NCBI GenBank assembly: GCA_023374045.1 | Contig: CM041779.1 | Coordinates: 2,108,001-2,172,000 of the forward strand | Source of the DNA: Limonium bicolor | Lineage: Eukaryota > Streptophyta > Magnoliopsida > Caryophyllales > Plumbaginaceae | DNA: 64,000 nt | Reading direction: 5' to 3' | Shown: in pieces, positions 10,969-22,224 of the stretch | Position numbering within the stretch: position 1 is the stretch's first letter | Layout: each line of letters begins with the position of its first letter | Notes under the pieces: generated by a model | Database searches by the model: none | What the model was told of the DNA's origin: nothing | Seen by the model: only the letters and a program-made list of their open reading frames with translations | Program-made: the position numbers and the translations under genes

Positions 10969-11860
10969 AGTTCCTTTCAGCAAAAATATTACTTTTGGAG
11001 TTGAAGGTATCTCTTGGACTTCGGAGGAACATTTTTTTGTTTACAAAATTTATGCCAACAAGATGATATCTTCCTTATATATCGAGCTTGTTTAGATTTC
11101 TGGGACCCAATAGTTTGAGCAAGGTTCACTGGAGGAGGAATCGATTTTTATGTTGTTATGGATCTTAAGGCTTAAACTGTATTGGCGGATGTGGATAATT
11201 ACTATGTATGATGACATCTTTGTACTTTTCTAAATTTGCAGATGTAAAGGAGCTGATTTCTACTCTTTCAGACAGCCAAGGGGAGTGCTCAATGATTGGT
11301 ACTTATAAAATGGGTACTGCTGATTCAATCTGCCCTCCGAGAGTGCGTGCAATGCTTGCTTCACGAGCTTGTAGATCATCTATTAAGATTGGAGATGCGC
11401 TTGGAAGGAATGAGATGAAGAAGGTTATGTAACTAACTTTCCACATAGTTTTTCATTTTCTCCCGGTTATGTGTTTGCATCCTAGTTTCTTCTTACTTTG
11501 GCCAAAGTCAAGAAGCTGAAGTTTTATTCCATACAACCTATTAGAATATGCACTAGTGTTTGGAAAGCGAAAAAAGAAAGATTACAAGCTCTGTATTTCT
11601 ACCTTTGTGTTACATCTCTTGTCGTGATCCAGGTAGTCGACTGTCAATTCAAAATGTTTCGACTAATAAGAGTACAAGTATTGAGACTTTGTTGTTTTTT
11701 AGTATTCTCATTTTTGCACATTCTGCAGATTGTAGAGCACTTGGCGGAGTTGAAGTCCCCATGGAACTGTCCACATGGCAGACCCACAATGCGCCATTTG
11801 GTTGACCTGTCAACACTTCATGATAAGCCGGACCCTCAAATTGTTTCCCTTGTTGAGTGA
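10969..11860 (+). CDS. PMS1: DNA mismatch repair protein PMS1, last three exons
   Basis: Seen: exon ends at 11006 (PFSKNITFGVE, phase 1), exon 11242-11423 (DVKELISTLSDSQGECSM to RNEMKK) and last exon 11729-11860 (IVEHLAELKSPWNCPHGRPT to LVE, stop TGA), all with GT-AG borders and consistent phase. SRACRSSIKIG and NCPHGRPTMRHL are the ACR and CPHGRP motifs that form part of the metal-binding endonuclease site in the C-terminal domain of MutL-alpha PMS subunits (human PMS2, yeast Pms1). Known role: pairs with MLH1 in the nucleus and nicks the error-containing strand. The ATPase domain and the other metal-site motif lie in or beyond the gap. No frameshift in what is present. Divergent from the ATPase gene at 1-801. 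Confidence 0.95.
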
Positions 11861-13125
11861 ATTGGTCTACCTAGTGAATTTTGTTCATTATTCCTCAATC
11901 TAACCACCGCGTTTCGGTATAGTACTATAGTGTATAGTTCGTTATCCTCGCTGGCTAGCTGTGTTGTTTTAAATCAAGAGAATGAGTCGGTAAGGTTTCC
12001 TTCACCTGAAGTGCTAATGTGTTTGGTTTAGAGACATGTGACCTCATCGAGGCATGAAGCTAACGCCAAATTATCTTTCACATGTGTCTTTATACTTATA
12101 TTAAATTATAATCCATCTTATTCAAAATATCTGTCATTTTAAAGATGAATCTGGATAGATTTAAGTTCAGATTCATCTCTAAAAAGACAGATATTTTGAA
12201 TAAGAGGGACTATTGTTTTCCATAAACTCCAAAACATGAAATTAAACCTTCTCAACTAAAATATAAGGAAAGGTTTATGTATGTGGCTGACGTAGCTTAT
12301 ATTAGAATACAAAATATCATAAGCAACCCTTAACATTAGTAATAGATTTTAAATGGTTAAAGATGTAATAAAATGATCAGTACAGTAAAATGAATGTATG
12401 GTAGGCTTTTCTTAGAGTCATAAGATAATTAGATCTATGTTTTATTGGATATAAGGAAACAATTCATTAATCTCATTAACTTATTTTTTATTTATATTCA
12501 TGACACATAATAATAATGGGGCCTTAATAATATTGTATTAAGCTTGTAACAAAAGAAAGTTATTAAAGAACTTGGATAGTGTGAGATGTAAGGACGGAAA
12601 AACGGGGAAGGATTCAATCCTGGACTTGATACAAGTCCCTGAATATTCTGGCCACTCTTCTATTGGTTGATGGGTTTTTCCTATATTTTTGTAGATTTTA
12701 ATTAATTAATAAAGGTAGTTATGTCTATTTTTTGTATAACTTCCAACAACTTTTAATTTCCAAATAACAATCATATCTAAATTTATCTTTTTATATTTTA
12801 TTTATTAATTACCATAAACAATGTATATTTATTTAAATTTGCACGTATTTTATTCCTTTCTTCTTCCCACAATTTTAAACTACCCGATATAATTATTAAT
12901 CTTTGGGATGTTACGTTAATATTTATCAATTACTTAATCCATTGTAAAAATAATTTCATTTTTAGCTTTACTTGAGACGTTGCGATTTTCTCTCAATCTT
13001 TTTTTACTTGTACCATTATTTTTGTACTTTTGACCTAAACAAACATTAAAACATACCCAATAATAAAGAATGAAATACCATAATCTAATCCATTAAATAT
13101 TATATCTCATTCAATATTATTTCTA
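11861..13125. other. PMS1 3' flank and AT-rich intergenic DNA
   Basis: Holds the presumed PMS1 3' UTR, a small inverted-repeat element at 12114-12208 and otherwise AT-rich DNA in which I see no gene. Confidence 0.6.
12114..12208. mobile_element. Small hairpin MITE-like element (about 95 bp)
   Basis: Arms TCTTATTCAAAATATCTGTC and GACAGATATTTTGAATAAGA pair perfectly over 20 bases, and the inner AGATGAATCTGGAT and CAGATTCATCT also pair. Tips resemble short Stowaway/Mariner-type MITEs. A TA target duplication is not clear. It could also be a hairpin RNA source. Confidence 0.5.
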
Positions 13126-13133
13126 TTTATAAA

Positions 13134-13757
13134 AAATGGTACACTGGTATTTGTATGTAAAATGGTATACTGGAATTTGTATGTAAAATGGTACACTGGT
13201 ATTTGTAAAATGGTGCAGTGGTATTTGTAAAATGGTGCAGTGGTATTTGTAAAATGGCACACTGGTATTTGTAAAATGGTACACTGGTATTTGTAAAATG
13301 GCACACTGGTATTTGTAAAATGGCACACTGGTATTTTGTAAATGGCACACTGGTATTTGTAAAATGGCACACTGGTATTTGTAAAATGGCACACTGGTAT
13401 TTGTAAAATGGCACACTGGTATTTGTAAAATGGCACACTGGTATTTGTAAAATGGCACGCTGGTATTTGTAAAATGGCACGCTGGTATTTGTACAATGGC
13501 ACGCTGGTATTTGTACAATGGCACGCTGGTATTTGTACAATGGCACACTGGTATTTGTACAATGGCACACTGGTATTTGTACAATGGCACACTGGTATTT
13601 GTACAATGGCACACTGGTATTTGTACAATGGCACACTGGTATTTGTACAATGGCACACTGGTATTTGTACAATGGTACACTGTTACTTGTAAAATGATAC
13701 ACTGTTACTTGTAAAATGATACACTGGTACTTGTAAAATGATACACTGGTATTTATA
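13134..13757. repeat. 22-bp minisatellite, about 28 units
   Basis: Unit ACACTGGTATTTGTAAAATG plus GC or GT. Variants are ordered: units with a TATG insertion at the left end, then GGTGC types, GGCAC types, GGCACGC types, a long run of GTACAATGGCAC types from about 13490, and TTACTTG/GATAC types at the right end. Since 22 is not divisible by 3, each strand reads through all three frames, producing spurious open frames of up to 191 codons. Confidence 0.95.
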
Positions 13758-13858
13758 AAGATTTATTCACATACGTGTGAGAAGCAGAAGAAGACTACAA
13801 CTTATACAACAATTTGTAAAGATTTATTCACATACGTGTGAGAAGAAGACCACAACTT
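13757..13858. repeat. Short tandem duplication, about 55-60-bp units
   Basis: AAAGATTTATTCACATACGT, then GTGAGAAG and a purine-rich AGAAGAC..ACAACTT, occurs twice (from about 13757 and 13817). It abuts the minisatellite. From 13859 to about 14380 I see no gene; the frame at 13857-14111 matches nothing I recognise. Confidence 0.75.
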
Positions 13859-14389
13859 GAACAAAGGAAAACATCATCACCGTTCTAAAAGTTTACTCCA
13901 AGCTTATAATTCAGCCTGGCTTATAGAGTCTAATACATTGACTAAAAATAAGTTAAATTTAATTACCACTTCCGGAATAAACTGTTTTCAACCCCATCTA
14001 AATCTGGTGCAATCTGGTGCGCGATGCGATGCAGTTCCAATGATTTTCCTCTGCAGAGATGGAGATACAAGAAGAGAATGGTACGTTCTTGAGCGTAGCC
14101 AAATGCCGTGAGCGCAGAGAATCAAGATGACTCTGATTTTTTTTTTAAGTTTTTATAATTAAATAAGGGGAGAAAAAATCGCAACTATCTAGTAACTGCA
14201 TATCAAATGAGTTTGTAAATGACAAATAAAAGATTTTAAATGTGATTATCTTGACCCTTCATGTTCTATTTCCTTAATCATGGTTAGAAATTTGTCCAGA
14301 ACATTCAGGGATAAATGACTACCATAATATAATCTATATTCCAGAAAACTAGTTGATTGTTTAAGTAGAATTGCAGGGGAATGTGTCTT

Positions 14390-16180
14390 TCTGCCTTTTT
14401 TTTCGAAATTTTCCTGAAATGTCACTTTATTTTTGGTTGATTTATAAAATACCAAAAAAACATAAAATGCTACTACATTTTTACAAAAGTCCATCAAATA
14501 TCATTATACTCATTGACCAGAAAAAAAAGACAAAGATATCTCTATTAATTAACAAAGTACTTTTGAAGTTCACAGTATGTTCCTAAGTGTTAAAATATTC
14601 ACAAAAAAATCAAAATAGTATAAAAATATATAAAAATTTATAAAATATAATTTCATGAAATGTCATTATATTTTTGGTAGATTCATGAAAGAGCCCAAAA
14701 AAAAGTCACAAGATGCAACTATATTTTTACAAAAGTCCATGAAATGCCACTAGTCATAAAAAAGATAAAAATAACTCTACTAGTTAATAGAGTACTTTTA
14801 AAATTCACAAATGCCCCTTCATGTTAAAAAATTCACAAAATAAAATCAAAATACTATAAAAATATAGATAACTTAAAAAATATATAAAAATTATAAAATT
14901 GAAAAATAAATAAAAAACATATTAAAATATCATAAAGTATTCAAAAACTTAAGGGAAAATTACATTCTCCACTCATGACGTTTGGTGAAATTACACACCC
15001 CACCACGAGGTTTCAAAAATTACTTTGCCCACTCATGTAGTTTCCTCTATTTTACATCCGGCAACTTTTCTAATATTTGATCAACTTAAAAGATGCTTAA
15101 ATGTTGTCCAAAATTGATGAAACTTTACATGAACGATGCTAAGGTGTTAGATTTTGGTCTAGCGTGAAATCCAAAGTTTTTTAAGCTCATATGTGATTTG
15201 TGGGACCCAATGAAATATGTGACATGTTAACGTGTTTTCATTGGGTCTCACAATCATATAAGAGCTTTAAAAACTTTAGATTTGGCATTGGACAAAAATA
15301 TAACACCTTAGCATCATCCATATAAAGTTTTTTCAACTTTGGACAACATTTAAGCATCTTTTAAGTTGATCAAATATTTGAAAAGTTATCGAATGTAAAA
15401 TAGAAGAACCTACATGGGTGGGCAAAGTAATTTTTTGAAACCTCGTGGGTGGGGTGTATAATTTCACCAAACGTCATGGGTGGGGGTTGTAATTTTCCCA
15501 AAACTTAAATATTTCTTAGATTTCTAAAAATTATGAAGTAACATAAAAAATAATATAGAGTTTTAAACACATAATTTATAACAATGTATACATATTAAGT
15601 ACCATAATTTATACTACCAATTAAGTACCATACATTTTTTAAATTATTTTTTCTACCAATTTAAATTATTAATTAAAAATAAATTATTTTATATTTTTTA
15701 ACTAATTTAAAAATGTATAGTATAAATTATGATACTTAATTGGTATAAACTATGATACTTACTTGGTATAAATTTGTAGAAAAATTGGTATAAATTGCGT
15801 GTTTAAACCTCTATATTCTTTTTTATGGTACGTAATAATTTTAAAAAATCTAAGAAACATTTATTTTTACAAATATTTATGATATTATAATATTTTTATT
15901 TTAATAAATTTTTGAATATTATATAATTTTATAGTATTTTGAAACTTTTGGAACTTTATAACATTTAGGGGTATATTGTGAACTTTTAAAATACTTTGTT
16001 AATTAGTATTGGTATTTTTGTATTTTTTTTCTCTTCTAGTCAATGACTATAGTGACATTTCATAGACTTTTGTAAAAAATATTGTGACATTTTGTGACTA
16101 TTTTTTTTGGAAACATTTCATAAATTAGTTTAAAATATAGTGACATTTTATAAAATTTGCAGATGACTGCCTTTACACTA
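14390..16180. repeat. AT-rich foldback built on AAATGTCACTATATTTTTGG-type repeats
   Basis: Left side 14390-14940 carries two roughly 240-bp tandem units (TGAAATGTCACTTTATTTTT ... ACAAAAGTCCATCAAAT ... ATTAATTAACAAAGTAC ... GTTCACAGTATG). The right side 15900-16180 carries the reverse complement (ACTTTTAAAATACTTTGTTA, AATGACTATAGTGACATTTC). The MITE at 14953-15499 sits between the arms. No coding sequence. Confidence 0.65.
14953..15499. mobile_element. MULE-type MITE with perfect 9-bp target duplication
   Basis: Tips GGGAAAATTACA and TGTAATTTTCCC head inverted arms with matching ACTCATGACGTTTGGTGAAA/TTTCACCAAACGTCATGGGT and CACGAGGTTTC/GAAACCTCGTGG blocks. Flanks are AAAACTTAA at 14944-14952 and AAAACTTAA at 15500-15508: a perfect 9-bp target duplication, the size used by Mutator-like elements. 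The interior has TAAATGTTGTCCAAAATTGA and a GTGGGACCCAATGAAA palindrome shared with the MITE at 37366-37776. Confidence 0.9.
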
Positions 16181-17330
16181 ATCGAACTCCTAACCAGCCT
16201 TAGCCTAAAGTTGAAACCGAAATGAGTTTTTTAAAACACAAAAATGGACCTGGTGGGCACTTCTTTGGTGGCACTATTTTTGTCTTTTTCTATTTTTGCC
16301 CTTTTGTGAAATTTAAGTGTTGTGGTTTATTAAATATAGGTTCAAATAGCATAAATTTTATACCGTTGTTCATCATAATTCGAGCTCTTCAAAATAAGAT
16401 CCAACATGAATATGTTTTGATAAATTTTAAAATTATGAAGTAACATAAAAAATAATATAGAGTTTTAAACACATAATTTATAACAATGTATACATATTAA
16501 GTACCATAATTTATACTACCAAAAGTACCATACATTTTTTAAATTATTTTTCTACCAATTTAAATTATTAAAAAAATAAATTATTTTATATTTTTTAACT
16601 AATTTAAAAATGTATAGTATAAATTATGATACTTAATTGGTATAAACTATGATACTTACTTGGTATAAATTTGTAGAAAAATTGGTATAAATTGCGTGTT
16701 TAAACCTCTATATTCTTTTTATGGTATGTAATAATTTTTAAAAATCTAAGAAACATTTATTTTTACAAATATTTTATGATATTATAATATTTTTATTTAA
16801 TAAATTTTTGTAATATTATATAATTTTTATAGTATTTTGAAACTTTTTGGAACTTTATAACATTTAGGGGTATATTGTGAACTTTTAAAATACTTTGTTA
16901 ATTAGTAGTGGTATTTTTGTATTTTTTTTCTCTTCTAGTCAATGACTATAGTGACATTTCATAGACTTTTGTAAAAAAATATTGTGACATTTTTGTGACT
17001 ATTTTTTTGGAAACATTTCATAAATTAGTTTAAAATATAGTGACATTTTATAAAATTTGCAGATGACTGCCTTTACACTAATCGAACTCCTAACCAGCCT
17101 TAGCCTAAAGTTGAAACCGAAATGAGTTTTTTTAAACACAAAAATGGACCTGGTGGGCACTTCTTTGGTGGCACTATTTTTGTCTTTTTCTATTTTTGCC
17201 CTTTTGTGAAATTTAAGTGTTGTGGTTTATTAAATATAGGTTCAAATAGCATAAATTTTATACCGTTGTTCATCATAATTCGAGCTCTTCAAAATAAGAT
17301 CCAACATGAATATGTTTTGATAAATGTAAA
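15530..17330. repeat. Direct tandem duplication, two units of about 900 bp
   Basis: Unit 1 (15530-16432) and unit 2 (16433-17330) both start AATTATGAAGTAACATAAAA and end ATGAATATGTTTTGATAAAT. They are nearly identical; most differences I can see are 1-3-base indels in A or T runs. At the junction unit 1 runs GATAAATTTTAAAATTATGA, so breakpoints share a short AAAATTATG-like overlap. The duplication spans the right arm of the foldback at 14390 and the left end of MULE-like copy 3. It may be real or an assembly artefact. Confidence 0.85.
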
Positions 17331-18555
17331 TTTTTATATTTTTTGTATGTACATATGTTTTAAGATTCATTGTGAAAATAAATAAAATACATAAAATTTA
17401 TATGTTTCGACAGTGCTAGCTTTTTTCGTAGTGTTAGTCATCAAAAAATTGAATGGGCTAGGGTCATCTTTTTTTTTATTGTGTAGTGGTTAATAATCGA
17501 ACCACATCAGTCTTCATTGATGGTGCTAGCTTCTTCGACGGTGTTAGCATTCCTAGGGTTATATGTGGAGGTAGGGTCATATTTTTCTTGAGTGGTTGTT
17601 AATAACCGAACCACATTAGCATTCTTTAACAGTTCGGCGAACCTGGACGTTGACCTGTGGGACCCAATGAAAACACGTTTAACCTTTCATTTTTTGAAAA
17701 GTGAATCTTTCGTTAAAAAAGTGGATCTTATGTTTAAGAAAATTGAACCTTTCCCATTAAACAATGTGAATCCTTTGTTTTTCAATCTTATGCTAAAACA
17801 ATATGAACCTTTTTTCGATCAAAAAATCAATAGAGAATTTTCTGTATGAATTGATATTATTCCATTCCAATTCCTTCCCGATACCTCCCAAGGAAAATCC
17901 CGAATTGGATCAAACTTATGCGAGAACAATATGAACCTTTCATTTATTGAAAAGTGAATCAAATGTTTTTAAAAAGTGAATCAAATACTTAAGAAAAGTG
18001 AATCTTATGTTTAAAAAATGAATCTTACCACAAACTTATGCGAGAATAATATGAATCTTTCTTATAAGAAAAGTTAATATTTTGTTTTAAAAAAGTTAAT
18101 CAAATGTTAAGAAAAGTTATTGTTACACAAACTTATGTCAGAACAATATGAATATTTTATTTATTGAAAAGTGGATCTTTGGCTTAAACGTCAACCAAAT
18201 ATTGTTCAAGAAAAATGAATCTTATATTTAAGAAAAATGAACCTTTCACACTAAACAAGGTGAAACCTTTGTTTTTCTAAAAGTGAATTTTTATTTAAGG
18301 AGAAGTAAATCTTAAAAAGGATTCATTTTTATTATGAAAGTAGATTCATTTTGTTAATAAATAAGATTCACTTTAAAAATATGTAATATATATACTCATT
18401 CTAAAAATATAAAATTTTACGTTTACCAAAACATATCCATAATACATGTTGTTTTAAAAAGCACAGACTATAATAAATTATTATATAATTTTTTTTATTT
18501 TTACACTTACACTTTATAAATTATAACATTTTGATTTTTTTCTATCTCCGGTAAC
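17120..18555. mobile_element. MULE-like family M, copy 3, with minisatellite interior
   Basis: The left arm (17200-17340, also in the duplicated unit at 16300-16432) has GTTCATCATAATTCGAGCTC and CATGAATATGTTTTGATAAA. The right arm (18290-18555) is inverted: its reverse complement has GGATATGTTTTGGTAAAC, AGAATGAGTATATAT and AAAGTGAATCTTA..ATGAATC, as in the left arm of copy 2 (33440-33680). Interior: two roughly 120-bp units (17400-17630, GTGCTAGCTTCTTCGACGGTG and ATAATCGAACCACAT) and an irregular minisatellite of AAAGTGAATCTTATGTTTAA (17680-18330). Its right end lies just upstream of LSM4. Confidence 0.6.
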
Positions 18556-18996
18556 CAAATCATCACAACACTATGGAGTGGAGAATATATTTTTCCTTCG
18601 TTCGGTTTTCAAAAACGAATTAGATAGACGTAAGTAATTTGCCCTGCAACCTTTTTGAAACGCGGCAGGAGCTTCTTCCTCTGTTGCTCCTTGCGAGCAT
18701 CTAGCGCATTGATCTATTTGTACTCTGCCTGACCTCGGACGAGAGAACGCTGCAGGTTGTAGAGGCGAAAGCAGGCTGAAGTTGTTCACTCGTCTTCGAA
18801 CCGGTGGGTTGGCTTTCACCATTTTAGGGTTTCCAATCCACTTATCTCCCTTAATCATTAATCTTCCCGTTCTCTTTCCTAGGTGCAAATTTCTAGGTCT
18901 CAGTTCTTCACTGTGTTGTCGCACGACGCTCTTCCGTTCCCGTCTTAATTACTCGGCTCTTTTGCTGGCGGGATCGGGTATCTCTAGTCTATCATA

Positions 18997-21900
18997 ATGG
19001 TATGTTGCTTCCAAATAATGATTTTCTTTTTGCCGAACAACAAACTATACTTTTCACTGTACTCTTTTCATTGTGTTTAGTTCTTGAGAATCCTGATTTC
19101 GCGCTTATTTTTTATGAGTTCTGTAGCTTCCCCTATCGCTTCTGAAGACTGCCCAGGGCCACCCCATGGTAAGAACCGTGACTCCCTCACTCGCTTTTCT
19201 GTCTCGCTTTTGTAATTTGACGGGGTGACGGAGTAGCTTTTGCGGCAATTATGGAGTTTGCGGATTTATTGTATATTCACGCTTGCTGCCACTAAGAGCT
19301 GCGCATCTGTTACTTTTGAGCTTACATTTTTAGAAATGATACTCACAAGTTCATTTTCGTGCATTGTGCTGTGTGGGTGTGTTTCAGTTGGTGGAGTTGA
19401 AGAATGGTGAGACGTATAATGGGCATCTGGTCAACTGTGATACATGGATGAACATACACCTTCGTGAGGTCATTTGCACTTCTAAGGTAATCTATTGTCT
19501 ATCAGTTTGCTGGTTGACATACTTCTAAAAATTTAAATGTTCCCTTTTCACTTTTCTTTGGGATTCAGGGGTTGATCTATGTGGCTAATGCTTTTTAATT
19601 TGTGCCATGTTTCAGGACGGTGACAGATTTTGGCGTATGCCTGAATGTTATATCCGTGGAAATACCATTAAATATCTTAGAGTTCCCGATGAGGTATGTG
19701 TTCTGAGAAACTTTTTTTTTTATCCAATTATGAGTCTCACACTAGTGGTAGAAAGTGATGCCTACTTTCTCCAATTTGCATGTGGTTGTAGGCATCATGT
19801 GAGTGCCTAGGTGATTAAAGATTACATGTTTAAATGCTCTTGTGATTTTGTGTCAAAAATATTTGGTTGTTCTTGTGGACATCCGTGCCAGTCACATTTG
19901 AACATAGTTCCTGACCATGGGGCTTCAAAACCAGGGATGGCTTACTCCAAGTGAACTAGATTGTTAACTTCAAACATCATAGATACATGTTATTCTTTTA
20001 TGTTAAGGTTTTCGGTTCCAGCATCTTCTTTTTCTTTTTGGTGAGGGAATTCCCTAATGGTTGGTCTGAGACATACCCGAAGGTTATCTGAGAACGAAAG
20101 AATTTTCTTAGGATTTACTGGTCTGAATTTTCAAAAGCCACAGAGGTTGGCTACAAAATCCCACGTAAATCATTAAACAGTGTTTAGTTTTCTCAATGTT
20201 CTTAGTTATCTTAATTAAGGTTCTGTTTCCAACTTTTTTCTTTTCTTAGGAGTCATTGTTTATGGTTTCTCGAATGCAACATTGTTTTATTATCTGAGAA
20301 CGAAAGAATTTTCTTAGGATTTACTGGTCTGAATTTTCAAAAGCAACAGAGGTTGGCTACAAAATCCCACGTAAATCATTAAACAGTGTTTAGTTTTCTC
20401 AATGTTCTTAGTTATCTTAATTAAGGTTCTGTTTCCAACTTTTTTCTTTTCTTAGGAGTCATTGTTTATTGTTTCTCGAATGCAACATTGTTTTATGATC
20501 GTTTTAATGTGGCGCAGTTCTTATCGTTTAACCGTCAGAGAAAGCTTTGCTTAGAAAAGTCATAAGAGGAAGCTGATCCAATAGTCCATTGCAATTGCAT
20601 AGCTTCTCAAATTATTTTAGTGTGACCTTCATTTTCATAGAACTTTTGACTAGACGTTTGGGTCTGATAGAGAAGTAAAATTAGTGGGTTAGTGATGTGG
20701 TGCAGGCTGTTAAGGGTGCTTTGGGAAACATGATTCTGTGAATGATAATATGTAATTAGTGAAGGCTGTTTAATTAATAGATAAAAGGTAAGAGTTAGTA
20801 GAAGGAAAATTTAGTTAAAGGGCAATTTTGGAGAGTGCGATTATATGAGGAGTAAGTGTGTTTGGGGTTGGGTATGAGAGGAGTTGCATTGTCTAAGGCC
20901 ATTCGTGGACAAAGAAGGCTCGGGTTTTCTGGTGAGGCCTGGCCTTGTGTGTTCACTGACTATGATTAAATAAAAAAGTGCATTCTATATTGAGTATAGT
21001 ACCTATTTGCATAAGTTTGTTGTGTTCAGTTATGCTCTTTGTTACCTTCTTTGGTGAACGTTCTCCAAGCTTGAGTATTCATTGAGTGAATATGTTGGTA
21101 AATACTTCCTCCATTTAGATTGTATGGCGTCTTGTGGAGTTGCACGGGTATTAAGGAAGCTCTTACACTCGCTGTTTCACACTTTATCACTTCTCTCACT
21201 GTAATGTCATTGTACTGAGGATTGCAGTGGTAATAATTAGAAGTAGTAGGGGTATTAACACCTCTTTTTTTGTCTTGGAAAATTGTAAAATGTCTAATGC
21301 TTTGTAACTAAAGACAGCTCAAACATCCTACATTAATTAACAGAGTAAGAATTGATGCCCAACATCAGCATTATTGATTCTGCTGTTCATTTGGCTCCTC
21401 CTATTAGCATCTCTTGGCTGTGCTAGATTTTCATGTGTCAGTCCGATCTGCTTGTTTTCCATGTGGTAGGTAGGTTCAGTTGGCTAGTGATTGTGCTGCT
21501 TCAGTTGACATTGCACTTGAAGTGAACTGATCATTTAATTGGAGAGATGATATTGTATCATCACTGTGGTTATGTCCTACCTACATGTCTTGCAGTCATC
21601 TTTTATCCTTTGTTTTTCCATCAACTAATATTAGTAGTGGGGGTGTATATTGCTTCTAGGTCATTGATAAAGTTCAAGAAGAGAAGAGTCGCTCAGGTAT
21701 TTTACCCACTCCCATCTCACATCTCACATTACATAGAAATACTTAAAATAAGACTCCCGATTTTAGCTCTTGTAAATGACATAGTGGATGTATTGGCTGG
21801 ACTGAGATGGAGTGACTCTTACGTTATTCTGTCATAAATCAATGTATTGAGAAGTAGCTATTTTGTTAGTGAAATATAGACTGATCCTGACCTTATCTGT

Positions 21901-22224
21901 TCGATTCTCTTGCAGATAGAAGACCACCGGGAGTGGGCAGAGGCAGAGGAAGGGGGAGGGATGAGGGACCTGGAAGACAAACCAAAGGAATTGGGCGTGG
22001 TGGTATGGATGATGGAAATAAAGGTGCTGGAGGTCGAGGCCGAGGTGGTCCTAGTGGAAAACCAAGTGGCAAAGGTATTATTTATATACTCTTATGTCTA
22101 GGATGTATGCTGAACGGACTGTGCACTTGCGCAATGGGTGTTACGTGGCAACACACTTAAATATGGCATTGCTTACTGTGTTTGGGCATTCTTTTTTGCA
22201 GGTGTTGGTCGGGGCCGAGGTTGA
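18997..22224 (+). CDS. LSM4: U6 snRNA-associated Sm-like protein LSM4, complete
   Basis: Seven exons, all GT-AG: 18997-18999 (ATG only), 19127-19168, 19388-19486, 19616-19693, 21660-21696, 21916-22074, 22202-22224 (TGA). Joined length is 441 bases, 146 residues, no frameshift. Start [20 protein letters not shown]; Sm1 motif with [20 protein letters not shown]; Sm2 motif with [15 protein letters not shown]; then an Arg/Gly-rich tail ([13 protein letters not shown] ... KGVGRGRG), as in other LSM4 proteins. Known: subunit of the LSM1-7 ring (cytoplasmic decapping, P-bodies) and the LSM2-8 ring (binds the U6 3' end in the nucleus). The 1,966-base fourth intron holds a 206-bp tandem duplication. 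The 5' leader lies in about 18570-18996; LSM4 3' UTR probably runs to about 22620. Confidence 0.97.
20085..20496. repeat. 206-bp tandem duplication inside LSM4 intron 4
   Basis: TATCTGAGAACGAAAGAATT starts both units (20085 and 20291). The copies differ at only a few positions (for example AAAGCCACAG versus AAAGCAACAG, TTTATGGTTT versus TTTATTGTTT), so the event is recent or an assembly duplication. Confidence 0.95.

Noticed and set aside
10323..11066. Frames reading through the N gap at 10469-10968 (and likewise 53381-54275)
   Set aside because: Continuity through N is an artefact; only the gag start before the gap and the PMS1 exon after it are supported.
13107..13714. Open frames of 72-191 codons in all phases of both strands
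   Set aside because: Products of a 22-bp tandem repeat lacking stops; three units restore phase. No protein signature.
13134..13757. CRISPR-like array
   Set aside because: Units are directly adjacent with no unique spacers, and the organism is a plant.
16222..17385. Duplicated 73-87-codon frames (FFKHKNGPGGHFFGGTIFVF)
   Set aside because: They lie in the inverted arm of the MULE-like element, and are duplicated only because of the 900-bp tandem duplication.
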